Positions 25,449-34,031 of a DNA stretch of 64,000 nt are shown here, piece by piece (position 1 is the first letter of the stretch; the number at the start of each line of letters is the position of its first letter). A program made the translations under genes and the position numbers. This DNA is from Halarsenatibacter silvermanii (GTDB lineage: Bacteria > Bacillota > Halanaerobiia > Halanaerobiales > Halarsenatibacteraceae), in the NCBI RefSeq assembly GCF_900103135.1, contig NZ_FNGO01000014.1, positions 1 to 64,000 on the forward strand, given 5' to 3'. The notes beneath the pieces were generated by a model. It was not told the DNA's origin and ran no database searches. It saw only the letters and a program-made list of their open reading frames with translations.

Positions 25449-25467
25449 CCCTTATTTAATCACTTGA

Positions 25468-26250
25468 TTATTTCTCATCCTTTTCATACTTCTGTAGAGA
25501 TTCCATTTTGTTGATCGAGCTGGCCAGATAGGCAGCTCCAAATCCGTTGTCAATATTGACAACCCCGATGCCCGATGCACAGCTGTTGAGCATGGTCAGA
25601 AGTGGTGCGATTCCTTCCAGATTGGTTCCATAACCGGCGCTGGTGGGAACTGCCACCACAGGACAATCAACCAATCCGGCCACAACGCTGGGCAGAGCTC
25701 CATCCATGCCGGCAGCCACTATAATCACCCGGGCGCGATAAAGCTTTTCAGCATTTTCGAGCAGGCGGTGAACTCCAGCCACTCCGGCATCGGTCAGTTT
25801 TTCCACAGCATTACCCATTATTTCGGCTGTTTCAGCTGCCTCTTCCACGACAGGTTCGTCGGCTGTACCCCCGCTCACCAGCAGTATCTCTCCCCGCCTG
25901 GGAAGGGGATCATTTTCTCTGATGATCACCCGCCCTCTCTCATTGTAAATGACATCATCAACCTGCTGACTGACCGCTTCAAAAACTTCAGGGTCAGCCC
26001 GGGTGGCCAAAAAATTATCGCTTTTTTCAGCCATTTTTCCCATGATTTTGGCTGCCTGTTCGGGCGTTTTCCCTTCACAGAGAACTACTTCCGGAAACCC
26101 CCGGCGGCGGGCCCTATCATGATCAATTTTGGCAAAACCTATATCCTCATACCCGGGATCTTTGAGATTTTCCATGGCTTCTTCAGCAGAAATATTACCT
26201 TTTTCAACGCTTTCGATGATCTGCTTGAGTTTTTCATAATTGTTAAACAT
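25468..26250 (-). CDS. larB: Nickel-pincer cofactor biosynthesis protein LarB
   Basis: A 260-residue LarB. LarB carboxylates and hydrolyses nicotinic acid adenine dinucleotide to pyridinium-3,5-biscarboxylate mononucleotide, the first step of nickel-pincer cofactor synthesis. Its C-terminal half is a PurE-like carboxylase fold: SGGTADEPVVEEAAETAEIMG (about 131-151), GMDGALPSVVAGL and PTSAGYGTNLEG. The N-terminal D-x-R-R segment (KIDHDRARRRGFPEVVLCEGKT) is family specific. The start is ATG 26250 with GGGAGG 8 bases before it; the upstream in-frame extension to 26337 is rejected. It precedes larC. Confidence 0.93.
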   Translation of the reverse strand: MFNNYEKLKQIIESVEKGNISAEEAMENLKDPGYEDIGFAKIDHDRARRRGFPEVVLCEGKTPEQAAKIMGKMAEKSDNFLATRADPEVFEAVSQQVDDVIYNERGRVIIRENDPLPRRGEILLVSGGTADEPVVEEAAETAEIMGNAVEKLTDAGVAGVHRLLENAEKLYRARVIIVAAGMDGALPSVVAGLVDCPVVAVPTSAGYGTNLEGIAPLLTMLNSCASGIGVVNIDNGFGAAYLASSINKMESLQKYEKDEK

Positions 26251-26552
26251 GGTTTTTCCTCCCAGTGAATATGATAAAATTATATTTGGCCAGCTGACAC
26301 AGAGAAGATCCATCTTTTCAAGAGCCAATACAGCCAAAATAAAATGCGAAGGCCTTTTTTAGCCGCAGAAAATATTCAGACGCCTTTCTGGCATCTCAAC
26401 CCTGCAGTAAATAAGACCTTCGTGATCTTAAAAATATGATTTTATTTTATTGTTCTTTGCTGGTATCGCTGATTTTATGCTCGTTTGCTTTTTTGCCGAC
26501 ATAGATGAATTCTCGATCAGTAGGAAATCTCCTGCTTTTCCATCGAATCATC
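26251..26552 (-). other. Intergenic region between pyrE and larB
   Basis: About 300 bases. On the minus strand, AGATGCC and GGCGTCT (arms within 26382-26400) form a hairpin followed by GAATATTTTC, and another weak hairpin lies at 26409-26427; either could end the pyr transcript. TATAAT on the minus strand near 26270, with no clear -35, may be the larB -10. No gene is seen. Confidence 0.4.
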
Positions 26553-27149
26553 TCATTTCATCGTTTTGCTGCCCGGCTTGTCAATAGGTTGATTTCTGCT
26601 GCACATAGGGCATTTTTTAGGGCTGTAAACCTCAAGATCCAGCTGAAAAACTGAAGCCAGAGGAATATCGCGGGCAAGTTTTAGCTCTTTTTCTTCACTG
26701 CGATCGACCAGCACAGCCAGACCCACCGTTTCAGCCCCATGAACAGCAACCAGATCAACTAGCTCCTGAAGAGAACCGCCGGTCGTCATCACATCATCCA
26801 CCACCAGCGCTTTTTCGCCCGAAAAAGGCTTTTGTCCTCTTCTAAATTCCATATCATCATGTTTTCTTTCCGAAAATACCGCTCTTACGCCCATCTCTAA
26901 AGCTACAGAATAAGCCAGTATTATACCTCCCACCGCAGGACCAACCACCACATCTATCTCTTCGATATCTATAAATTCAGCAGCCGATTTAACCAGTTCC
27001 TGAGCCAGTTTTTGAGTGCTATCAGGATACTGCAAAACCTGTGCGCACTGAACGTATTTATCGCTGTGATAACCAGAGCTGAGCTCAAAATGCCCCTCCT
27101 GAAGAGCGCCCTTTTCCCGAAAAATCTCTTTTATTTCTTCTTTATTCAT
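26553..27149 (-). CDS. pyrE: Orotate phosphoribosyltransferase
   Basis: A 198-residue enzyme joining orotate and PRPP to make OMP, the fifth step of UMP synthesis. The PRPP-binding signature ALVVDDVMTTGGSL is at about residues 112-125, and the FSERKHDDMEFRRGQ loop (about 90-104) corresponds to the flexible catalytic loop. A C-terminal CPMC pair (KKCPMCSRN) resembles that of other clostridial-type PyrE proteins. It is the last gene of the pyr operon and overlaps the pyrD stop by 4 bases. Confidence 0.96.
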   Translation of the reverse strand: MNKEEIKEIFREKGALQEGHFELSSGYHSDKYVQCAQVLQYPDSTQKLAQELVKSAAEFIDIEEIDVVVGPAVGGIILAYSVALEMGVRAVFSERKHDDMEFRRGQKPFSGEKALVVDDVMTTGGSLQELVDLVAVHGAETVGLAVLVDRSEEKELKLARDIPLASVFQLDLEVYSPKKCPMCSRNQPIDKPGSKTMK

Positions 27150-28075
27150 CCTTTAACTCCTCCTTCCAGGTCCTCTATATCATCAATACCATGCTCCAGC
27201 ATATAATCCTCCAGACCTGCAATTATTTCAGGTATAATCCGGGGATTGACGAAATTGGCGGTGCCTACGGAGACAGCCCGGGCTCCGGCCAGCAAGAACT
27301 CCACCACATCTCGAACAGAGCTGATCCCTCCCAGGCCGATAATAGGTATCTCAACTTCTTGAGCCACCTCGTAAACCATCCTGACAGCCACAGGTCGGAT
27401 AGCGGGTCCGGAAAGCCCCCCTTTTATGTTCCCCAGCACCGGTTTGCCGGTATCAATATCGATCTTCATACCGGTCAACGTATTGATCAGAGATATAACA
27501 TCACTGCCTGCTGATTCTACAGCTGAAGCCACCCCGGCAATATCTACAGTTTCCGGCGACAGCTTGGTTATGATAATCTTATCGGTCTTCTCTCTGACCA
27601 GGTGCACAATATGAGCAGCCTGTTCAGGATCCCTGCCGAAAGCAGCCCCACCTTTTTTGACATTGGGGCAGGAAATGTTCACCTCCAGAGCATCAACTTC
27701 TTTGAGCGAAAGTTTCTCAGCCAGGAAAGAATAATCTTTCGGTCTGCTGCCGGAAATATTGACTATTATTCTGGTATCAAAATTACGGATCCGGGGAAGT
27801 ATATCCTGGATAAAACTTTTTACGCCAGGGTTTTGCAGGCCTATGGAATTGAGCATGCCGGCGGGTGTTTCAGCTATCCGGGGAGGTTCATTGCCGGCTT
27901 TCGGTTCAGGGGTAACGCCCTTCACAAAAATCGCCCCGGGTATATCGGGATCGACAAAATCAGAATATTCCTCACCAAATCCGAAGGTTCCCGAGGCAGC
28001 AGTCACCGGATTTTTCAGCAATAGACCGTTTAAATCAACCGCCAGATTTACAGCTTTTTCGCTTCTCTCAGTCAT
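27146..28075 (-). CDS. pyrD: Dihydroorotate dehydrogenase, class 1B catalytic subunit
   Basis: A 309-residue FMN enzyme oxidising dihydroorotate to orotate. The class 1B active-site Cys lies in NISCPNVKKGG (about residues 132-142), and the FMN phosphate site is in PIIGLGGISS (about 243-252). Class 1B enzymes pair with PyrK and pass electrons to NAD+. The pyrK gene is immediately upstream and overlaps it by 8 bases, consistent with a stoichiometric complex. Confidence 0.97.
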   Translation of the reverse strand: MTERSEKAVNLAVDLNGLLLKNPVTAASGTFGFGEEYSDFVDPDIPGAIFVKGVTPEPKAGNEPPRIAETPAGMLNSIGLQNPGVKSFIQDILPRIRNFDTRIIVNISGSRPKDYSFLAEKLSLKEVDALEVNISCPNVKKGGAAFGRDPEQAAHIVHLVREKTDKIIITKLSPETVDIAGVASAVESAGSDVISLINTLTGMKIDIDTGKPVLGNIKGGLSGPAIRPVAVRMVYEVAQEVEIPIIGLGGISSVRDVVEFLLAGARAVSVGTANFVNPRIIPEIIAGLEDYMLEHGIDDIEDLEGGVKG

Positions 28076-28925
28076 CGAATATTACCTCCCCTATCGAAAA
28101 GACCGGCCCTTTTTGGCAAACGTTTTTATAACTCCAGCCGCCCCCGGACTCCTCCTCTGATCCAGAACTTTCGCCGCCGGCATCGGGCTGCTTAATTTTT
28201 CGAGCGCAGGAGAGACAGGCTCCAACTCCACAGGCCATTCTGGACTCAAGAGAAATTTCCCCCGTAAAACCGTATTTTTTGCTCAGAAGCTGCAGCTCTT
28301 TCAGCATGGGCTCAGGTCCGCATCCGTAAACGTAATCAAAAGAGGAGTAAGGTTTCTTTTCTTTTTTGAGCCGGCTTTCCAGCAGCTCGGTAACAACACC
28401 CCTGATGCCGGCGCTCCCATCATCTGTAGCCAGCTGAAAATTTACTCCCGTCTTTTGCAGCAGAGAAGTTTCCATAAGCTCTGATGCGCAGGCGGCACCA
28501 AAAAAAACCGTGAGATCGCTTTTTTTCTCCAGATCAATGACAGCTGGACCCAGGGGAGCGATCCCCATGCCGCCGCCTATTATCAGAGGAGATTCGCCCG
28601 CAGATGAAAGATCAAACCGCTCTCCCAGCGGCCCCATAACATCCAGAATATCTCCCGGTTCATTATCGGTCAGCGCTTCAGTTCCCCTGCCCACTACTCT
28701 GTACTTTATTGAGATCTTTCCGGCCTCAGAATCAATTCTATTGAAACTGAAAGGACGGCGCAGAAGAGGATCTCTGTCTGCTCTTTTGCTCCCGACCTTC
28801 AGATGAACAAACTGGCCCGGCCGGGCCCGGGCGGCAATTTTGGGGGCTTCCAGCTCCAGCAAAAATATTTTGTCAGCCACTTCTCTGTTTTTAAGTATCC
28901 GGACAAAGCTTTTGACCGCCTTCAT
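28068..28925 (-). CDS. pyrK: Dihydroorotate dehydrogenase electron-transfer subunit
   Basis: A 285-residue FAD and [2Fe-2S] protein that moves electrons from PyrD to NAD+. The FAD motif RRPFSF (about residues 56-61) and a nucleotide motif IIGGGMGIAPLG (about 115-126) are present. The iron-sulfur cysteines are in MACGVGACLSCARK, with the fourth in NVCQKGP. Between the third and fourth Cys lies an insertion of about 20 residues rich in Gly, Ser and Glu (AGGESSGSEEESGGGW), absent from most PyrK proteins. It overlaps pyrF by 4 bases and pyrD by 8. Confidence 0.95.
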   Translation of the reverse strand: MKAVKSFVRILKNREVADKIFLLELEAPKIAARARPGQFVHLKVGSKRADRDPLLRRPFSFNRIDSEAGKISIKYRVVGRGTEALTDNEPGDILDVMGPLGERFDLSSAGESPLIIGGGMGIAPLGPAVIDLEKKSDLTVFFGAACASELMETSLLQKTGVNFQLATDDGSAGIRGVVTELLESRLKKEKKPYSSFDYVYGCGPEPMLKELQLLSKKYGFTGEISLESRMACGVGACLSCARKIKQPDAGGESSGSEEESGGGWSYKNVCQKGPVFSIGEVIFDD

Positions 28926-29872
28926 TCTGCTTCCTCCCAGGCCAGACCGGGATCTTCCGCCAGAGCTGAATTTATCTTCTCACTCATATCCTGAACTGCC
29001 TTTTTGGCTGCCCGCCGGTAATCATCGCTGTATTCATCTTTTTCATAGGCATAGTCGATGCCCCGAGAGGAGTTGACTAAAGCTCCCAGCCCCTCATAAT
29101 CAAAGCAGGGTATAACATCTTCGACTCCCCCGCCCTGAGCTCCGTAACCGGGAACCAAAAAATAGCTGGAACTCATCCTGGCCCTTAGCTCTGCAGCTTC
29201 CTCCCGACAGGAAGCTCCAACCACCGCTCCGACCGGACTGTAGCCGTTTTCGCCTTTGAGGGAATCTCCCCATTCTGCCACCATGCCGGCTATTTTCTCC
29301 CCCACTGTTGCACCGTCGACCAGCTTCTGATCCTGAACTTCGGCCGCCGATGGATTGGAGGTCCGGACCAGTATAAATACTCCCCGATCATTTTTCTCGC
29401 AGCTCTGCAAAAATGGCTCTATTCCGTCGCTGCCGAAATAGGGATTTATAGTTATCGCATCCGGCAGCACTCTATCATTATCTCGTACCGGCGATGAATT
29501 CTCGAGATAGGCCCGGCTGTAAGCTGCAGCCGTAGACCCTATATCATTCCTCTTCACATCACCTATTACCAGAAGTCCTTTATTTTGGGCTATCTTAACC
29601 GTATTCCAGAAAGCTTCTATCCCTTTTTCGCCATAAATCTCATAAAAAGCTATCTGCGGTTTGACCGCCACCGCCGTATCTTTCACCGCTTCCAGCAGTC
29701 CCTCATTGAAAGCTTCTATGACCTGTCGGGCGGCTTCGGCCGTGTCAGGCCTGCTGCCGCCATAATTCTTCCTGAGGGAACGAGGAATTCTCTGCCAGCG
29801 CGGATCAAGCCCCACACAGACATGACTTTTCTTAACAAGCACTTCCTCGATAATTCTATCGGCGAAGTTCAT
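28922..29872 (-). CDS. pyrF: Orotidine-5'-phosphate decarboxylase (type 2)
   Basis: A 316-residue enzyme decarboxylating OMP to UMP. The catalytic network is visible as GDVKRNDIGSTA (about residues 98-109), and the N-terminal VGLDPRWQRIP marks the longer type 2 group found in clostridia and mycobacteria. The PGYGAQGG loop (about 245-252) binds phosphate. It is directly downstream of pyrC, abutting it, and overlaps pyrK by 4 bases. Confidence 0.95.
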   Translation of the reverse strand: MNFADRIIEEVLVKKSHVCVGLDPRWQRIPRSLRKNYGGSRPDTAEAARQVIEAFNEGLLEAVKDTAVAVKPQIAFYEIYGEKGIEAFWNTVKIAQNKGLLVIGDVKRNDIGSTAAAYSRAYLENSSPVRDNDRVLPDAITINPYFGSDGIEPFLQSCEKNDRGVFILVRTSNPSAAEVQDQKLVDGATVGEKIAGMVAEWGDSLKGENGYSPVGAVVGASCREEAAELRARMSSSYFLVPGYGAQGGGVEDVIPCFDYEGLGALVNSSRGIDYAYEKDEYSDDYRRAAKKAVQDMSEKINSALAEDPGLAWEEAE

Positions 29873-31162
29873 TTAAATTTCCTCCTCCCAGGCAATCTCT
29901 CCCTCGACCAGAGTCAGAACCGGCTTACCCTTAAGTTCTCTTCCTTTAAAGGGAGTGTTTCGGCCCTTAGAACAGAAGTTTTTCGGATCAACCTGCCAGC
30001 TTTTATCTTCTGCGACCAGGGTCAGATCAGCAGGTGATCCCGTTTTGATTTCCGCTTTTGTAACCCCCAAAATTTCAGCCGGCTTTTCACTCAGGCATTT
30101 TACAGCCTTCGCCCTATCTATAACTCCTTTATCGATCAGCCCGGTATAAACAAGACCGAGCGCCGTTTCAGCTCCGGAGATGCCAAAAGGAGCATAGTCG
30201 AACTCCACATCTTTCTCTTCGGAAGCATGAGGAGCATGATCTGAAGCAATTACATCTATTATACCATCGGCCAGTCCCTGTTTGATAGCTTCAACATCCT
30301 CTTTTGAGCGCAGAGGGGGATTGACCTTTAAATCGGTATTATAAGAGGGTAGAAGTGAGTGATCCAGAGTGAAGTGATGCGGCGTCGCCTCGCAGGTCAC
30401 CCTCACTCCCCTCTTTTTAGCCCTGGAGATAAGATCCACTGAATCGGCGGTGCTGACATGAGCTATATGAAGAGGACAGCCAGTTTGTTCAGCCAGACAA
30501 ATATCCCTGGCCACCATTATCGTCTCAGCGTTGCCGGGTATGCCCTTCAATCCGGTCAGAGTTGAATAATAACCTTCATGTACCATCCCTCCGGCGGAAA
30601 GATTTTCATCTTCGGCATGAGAGATGACCGGCAGATCAAAAGTCTGCGCATATTCCATAGCCAGCCTCATCACTTGAGAATTCATCACCGGTCTGCCATC
30701 ATCGGAAACCGCCACAATGCCCGCCTCTTTCATTCTTCCCATCTCAGCCAGCTCTTCTCCCTGACTTTCTTCGGTCACCGCCCCCACCTGATAGAGATGA
30801 GTTTTCGCTTTGTTCTCAGCCCTTTCATAGACAGATTCCACCAGCGCTTTTTTATCTATCACAGGGTCGGTATTGGGCATAGCTGCAGCCGCGGTAAAGC
30901 CACCGCGGGCAGAGGCTTTTGTGCCCGTGGCGATTGTTTCCTTATGCTCCTGCCCCGGTTCTCTGAAATGCACATGCATATCGATAAGTCCCGGCAGAGC
31001 TGTTAAACCTTCAGCCTCGATAATTCTCACATCATCAGCTTCAGTCTCCAGTTTACTTTCCACTGCTGCAATCACATCTTCTTCAATCAAAACATCGACA
31101 TTTTCCAGTTTTTGATCTTCAGACCGAAAAGCATTTATATTTTTAAGCAGAATTTTGTTCAT
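29873..31162 (-). CDS. pyrC: Dihydroorotase
   Basis: A 429-residue type I dihydroorotase cyclising carbamoyl aspartate. The zinc motif DMHVHFREPG (about residues 61-70) is followed by the EHKET-TGTKASARGGFT region, further histidines in VISHAED and IAHVST, and the catalytic DHAPH (about 307-311). The start is ATG 31162, overlapping the 3' end of pyrB by 20 bases, with GGAGG about 11 bases upstream. The longer reading to 31240 would lie inside pyrB and is rejected. Confidence 0.96.
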   Translation of the reverse strand: MNKILLKNINAFRSEDQKLENVDVLIEEDVIAAVESKLETEADDVRIIEAEGLTALPGLIDMHVHFREPGQEHKETIATGTKASARGGFTAAAAMPNTDPVIDKKALVESVYERAENKAKTHLYQVGAVTEESQGEELAEMGRMKEAGIVAVSDDGRPVMNSQVMRLAMEYAQTFDLPVISHAEDENLSAGGMVHEGYYSTLTGLKGIPGNAETIMVARDICLAEQTGCPLHIAHVSTADSVDLISRAKKRGVRVTCEATPHHFTLDHSLLPSYNTDLKVNPPLRSKEDVEAIKQGLADGIIDVIASDHAPHASEEKDVEFDYAPFGISGAETALGLVYTGLIDKGVIDRAKAVKCLSEKPAEILGVTKAEIKTGSPADLTLVAEDKSWQVDPKNFCSKGRNTPFKGRELKGKPVLTLVEGEIAWEEEI

Positions 31163-32090
31163 CTTTAATCTCGCCTCCCCCGACCAGCAGATATAAAAGA
31201 GCCATGCGCACGGCAACTCCATGGGAAACCTGGCGTTCAATAAAGGAAAGATCTCCGTAAGCCAGCTCAGGTGAAATCTCTATCCCTCTATTTATCGGTC
31301 CGGGATGAAGCAGTATACAGTCAGAAGCAGTGTTTGATAGATGCTGTCTGCGCAGCCCATAATTTTCGCGGTATTCCCGCAGAGAAGGAAAAAAGTTCGT
31401 CTGCTGTCTTTCCATCTGGATGCGCAGAAGGTAAACCACATCGGCATCTTTGATGCCCGGTTTCAGCCTGTGGTATACCTCGACACCTAGATCTTCGATT
31501 TTTTCCGGCATCAGAGTCGGAGGACCGATCAATCTGACATTGGCTCCCATCTCCTTCATACCCCAGATGTTCGATCTGGCCACCCTGCTGTGTTTTATAT
31601 CTCCGATAATGGCTATATCGAGATCCTCAAGACTTCCTTTGTTATCCTGGATAGTTAGCAGATCTAAAAGCGACTGAGTCGGATGTTCATGTACGCCATC
31701 TCCGGCATTTATAACCGGCATCTCCAGTGTATCAGCCAGCAGCCGGGGCGAACCGGGAGCGCTGTGTCTAATTACCACCGCGTCCGCTCCCAGAGCTTTA
31801 AGAGTTCTGGCGGTGTCGACCAGACTCTCTCCTTTGGTGAAACTGCTGCTTTCTTTGGAAATCGACATCGAGTCCCCGCTCATTCTCTTGATCGCCAGCG
31901 AAAAAGAAGATTTAGTTCTGGTGCTGGGCTCACAGAAAAGATTGACTATTAGCTTACCCTGCAGGGTCGGAACTTTCTTGATGGGCCGGGTCAAAATCTC
32001 TTTCATCGAATCGGCGGTTTCCAGTATCATCTCGATTTCTTTCCGATCCAGTTCTTTCATGCTCAGCAAATTCTTTTTAGTAAATTCCAT
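31143..32090 (-). CDS. pyrB: Aspartate carbamoyltransferase catalytic subunit
   Basis: A 315-residue enzyme making carbamoyl aspartate from carbamoyl phosphate and aspartate. The carbamoyl-phosphate motif EPSTRTKSSF (about residues 54-63), HPTQ (about 141-144) and the late HPGPINRG (about 269-276) are intact. No pyrI regulatory chain is present, as in Bacillus. It is the first gene of the pyr operon, behind a PyrR-type attenuator. Carbamoyl phosphate synthase genes are not in the window. Confidence 0.97.
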   Translation of the reverse strand: MEFTKKNLLSMKELDRKEIEMILETADSMKEILTRPIKKVPTLQGKLIVNLFCEPSTRTKSSFSLAIKRMSGDSMSISKESSSFTKGESLVDTARTLKALGADAVVIRHSAPGSPRLLADTLEMPVINAGDGVHEHPTQSLLDLLTIQDNKGSLEDLDIAIIGDIKHSRVARSNIWGMKEMGANVRLIGPPTLMPEKIEDLGVEVYHRLKPGIKDADVVYLLRIQMERQQTNFFPSLREYRENYGLRRQHLSNTASDCILLHPGPINRGIEISPELAYGDLSFIERQVSHGVAVRMALLYLLVGGGEIKDEQNSA

Positions 32091-32166
32091 CGATTCACCT
32101 CACGTTTTGGTTTCCTTATTAAACCTTATCCCATGCAGCCGAAAAGATCGGAAGATGGATCAAATT

Positions 32167-32256
32167 AAAAAAACCCTCTTACCGACAGCACCGGCAAGAA
32201 GGCACATAAAAATCCCTATTTAATAATTCCTTGCCGGCCTCACGGGACCAGTTTAA
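32167..32256 (-). promoter_or_regulatory. PyrR-type transcription attenuator of the pyr operon
   Basis: On the minus strand the leader holds the PyrR-binding-loop pattern CTGGTCCCGTGAGGCCGGCA (about 32232-32252), close to the Bacillus consensus GTCCnGnGAGGCnnnnAAGG. It is followed by an 11-bp terminator stem (32174-32202) with a seven-T tract at 32167-32173. Part of the binding-loop side (GCCGGCAAGG) can compete with the terminator arm. UMP-bound PyrR would favour termination. No pyrR is in the window. Confidence 0.88.
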
Positions 32257-32332
32257 AGGATATTTTTTGTTATTAAGTGCAGTATACCAGAGGCAGACTC
32301 AGCTGTCAATGCTAATATGCCTGTCAACTCAT

Positions 32333-32938
32333 TTACTGCCTTATTTCCACTCTACCATCGTGTATTTTTAATCTGTCTTCAGCATAAAGTCGGAGGGCAC
32401 GGGGATAAATAACATGCTCTTCCGACCTGATTCTGGCGGCCAGCTCATCAGTCGTTTCCCCCTCTTTAACCGCAACGGGTTTTTGAAGAATGATGGGACC
32501 CGCGTCGAGCTCGGTCGTGACAAAATGCACCGTACAGCCAGTAACTTTGACCCCGTATTTTAGAGCCTGTCCGGGAGCATCCAATCCTTTGAAAGCCGGC
32601 AGCAGGGAAGGATGAACATTCATAATTCTATCGGCAAATTCATCCACCACTCTAGAACTCAGCCTGCGCATAAAACCAGCCAGCGCCAGAAGTTCGACAT
32701 CCAATTTCCAGGCTTTTTCGATCAGCTCTCTTTCCGGCACTTTTTTTCCTGATGTTTTCTCATAATCGAGATAATGAACGGGGACATCAAAATTTTCAGC
32801 TCTTTCAGCTGCCTGAGCTTCCGGCCGGTCATAAAACAGAACTGCTATCTCTGCCGGGAAATCATCCTGCCGGCAGGCTTCAGCAATAGCCTGAAAATTG
32901 CTGCCCCGGCCAGAAGCCATCACCCCCACCCTCAGCAT
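32333..32938 (-). CDS. purN: Phosphoribosylglycinamide formyltransferase
   Basis: A 201-residue folate-dependent GAR transformylase. The N-terminal GAR-binding loop MASGRGSNFQAI (residues 7-18), the catalytic MNVHPSLLPAFKG (about 106-118) and the late catalytic Asp in TELDAGPII (about 142-150) are present. It uses 10-formyl-THF; a FolT-like importer is encoded upstream in the neighbourhood. Overlaps the purM stop by 7 bases. It is the last pur gene before the pyr attenuator. Confidence 0.96.
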   Translation of the reverse strand: MLRVGVMASGRGSNFQAIAEACRQDDFPAEIAVLFYDRPEAQAAERAENFDVPVHYLDYEKTSGKKVPERELIEKAWKLDVELLALAGFMRRLSSRVVDEFADRIMNVHPSLLPAFKGLDAPGQALKYGVKVTGCTVHFVTTELDAGPIILQKPVAVKEGETTDELAARIRSEEHVIYPRALRLYAEDRLKIHDGRVEIRQ

Positions 32939-33975
32939 AGCTCTACTCCCGGAGCAGAGTCTTCGGCTTCTTCAGCCGTTATTTCACCTATCAGAAAAGC
33001 TTCTTCTCCCAGATTTTCCGCACGGTTAATAATCTCGCCGGCAGCTTCAGCCGGAGCTGTTAAAACCATCCCTACGCCCATATTAAAGGTCTTATACATC
33101 TCTTCTGCCTCTACATCTCCCAGTTTCTGTATGAGAGAGAAAATTTCAGGCTCCTGCCAGCTCTCACAATCGATTACCGCTCTGGTTCCGCCGGGTATAA
33201 TTCTGGCGATATTGCCCGGAAGTCCCCCGCCGGTTATATGTGCCAGTCCACTGATTTCATAGTCATCGATTAGTTTTAAGACATTTTCGACATAGATGCG
33301 GGTAGGTGTCAAAAGCGCATCTTTTAGCTGACAGTCAAGGTCTTCAATATAATCATCTAAACTGTAATCGTGAACTTCGAAAAAGAGCTTCCTGACCAGC
33401 GTAAAGCCGTTGCTGTGTATTCCACTGGAACTCAGACCTATCAATTTGTGACCGGGAGCAATCTCTCCGGGATCGATTATATTCTCCTCGTCCACAGCTC
33501 CCACAGCAAATCCGGCCAGCTCATACTCTTCCCCGTCAAAAAAATCAGGCATCTCGGCCGTCTCTCCTCCCAGCAGAACACATCCAGCCTGACGACAGCC
33601 TGCTGCCAGCCCCTCAACAATCTCTTCCAGAAGTTCCGGCCTGATATCGCCCATGGCCAGATAATCCAGAAAAAACAGCGGAACTGCCCCCTGAACCAGA
33701 ATATCGTTTACACACATGGCTGCTAAATCTATCCCGATGGTGCGGTGATCACCGGCTTTCACCGCCACCTTCAGCTTGGTGCCAACTCCATCAGTGCCGG
33801 CGACCAGCACAGGCCGGGTGAACTTTTCGACATCCAGCCGATACATGCCGCCAAATCCCCCGACATCATCCAGCACATTATCATCATGGGTGGAATTTAT
33901 CACATCTGCAACCCCGGCCAGCGCTTTATCGGCTTTTTCAATATCGACTCCGGCCTCTCTGTAAGTATATCCCAA
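32932..33975 (-). CDS. purM: Phosphoribosylformylglycinamidine cyclo-ligase
   Basis: A 347-residue AIR synthetase. The family start YREAGVDIEKADKAL, the ATP-binding VAGTDGVGTKLKVA (about residues 57-70), GLSSSGIHSNGFTL (about 166-179) and GGGLPGNIARIIP (about 249-261) are all seen. It converts FGAM to AIR with ATP. The gap from purF is 56 bases, and its 3' end overlaps purN. Confidence 0.97.
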   Translation of the reverse strand: MGYTYREAGVDIEKADKALAGVADVINSTHDDNVLDDVGGFGGMYRLDVEKFTRPVLVAGTDGVGTKLKVAVKAGDHRTIGIDLAAMCVNDILVQGAVPLFFLDYLAMGDIRPELLEEIVEGLAAGCRQAGCVLLGGETAEMPDFFDGEEYELAGFAVGAVDEENIIDPGEIAPGHKLIGLSSSGIHSNGFTLVRKLFFEVHDYSLDDYIEDLDCQLKDALLTPTRIYVENVLKLIDDYEISGLAHITGGGLPGNIARIIPGGTRAVIDCESWQEPEIFSLIQKLGDVEAEEMYKTFNMGVGMVLTAPAEAAGEIINRAENLGEEAFLIGEITAEEAEDSAPGVELC

Positions 33976-34031
33976 GTTGAAATCCCCTCCTGCAGCTAAT
34001 ATATTTTGATCTGTATACTTTCATTTGGAGC

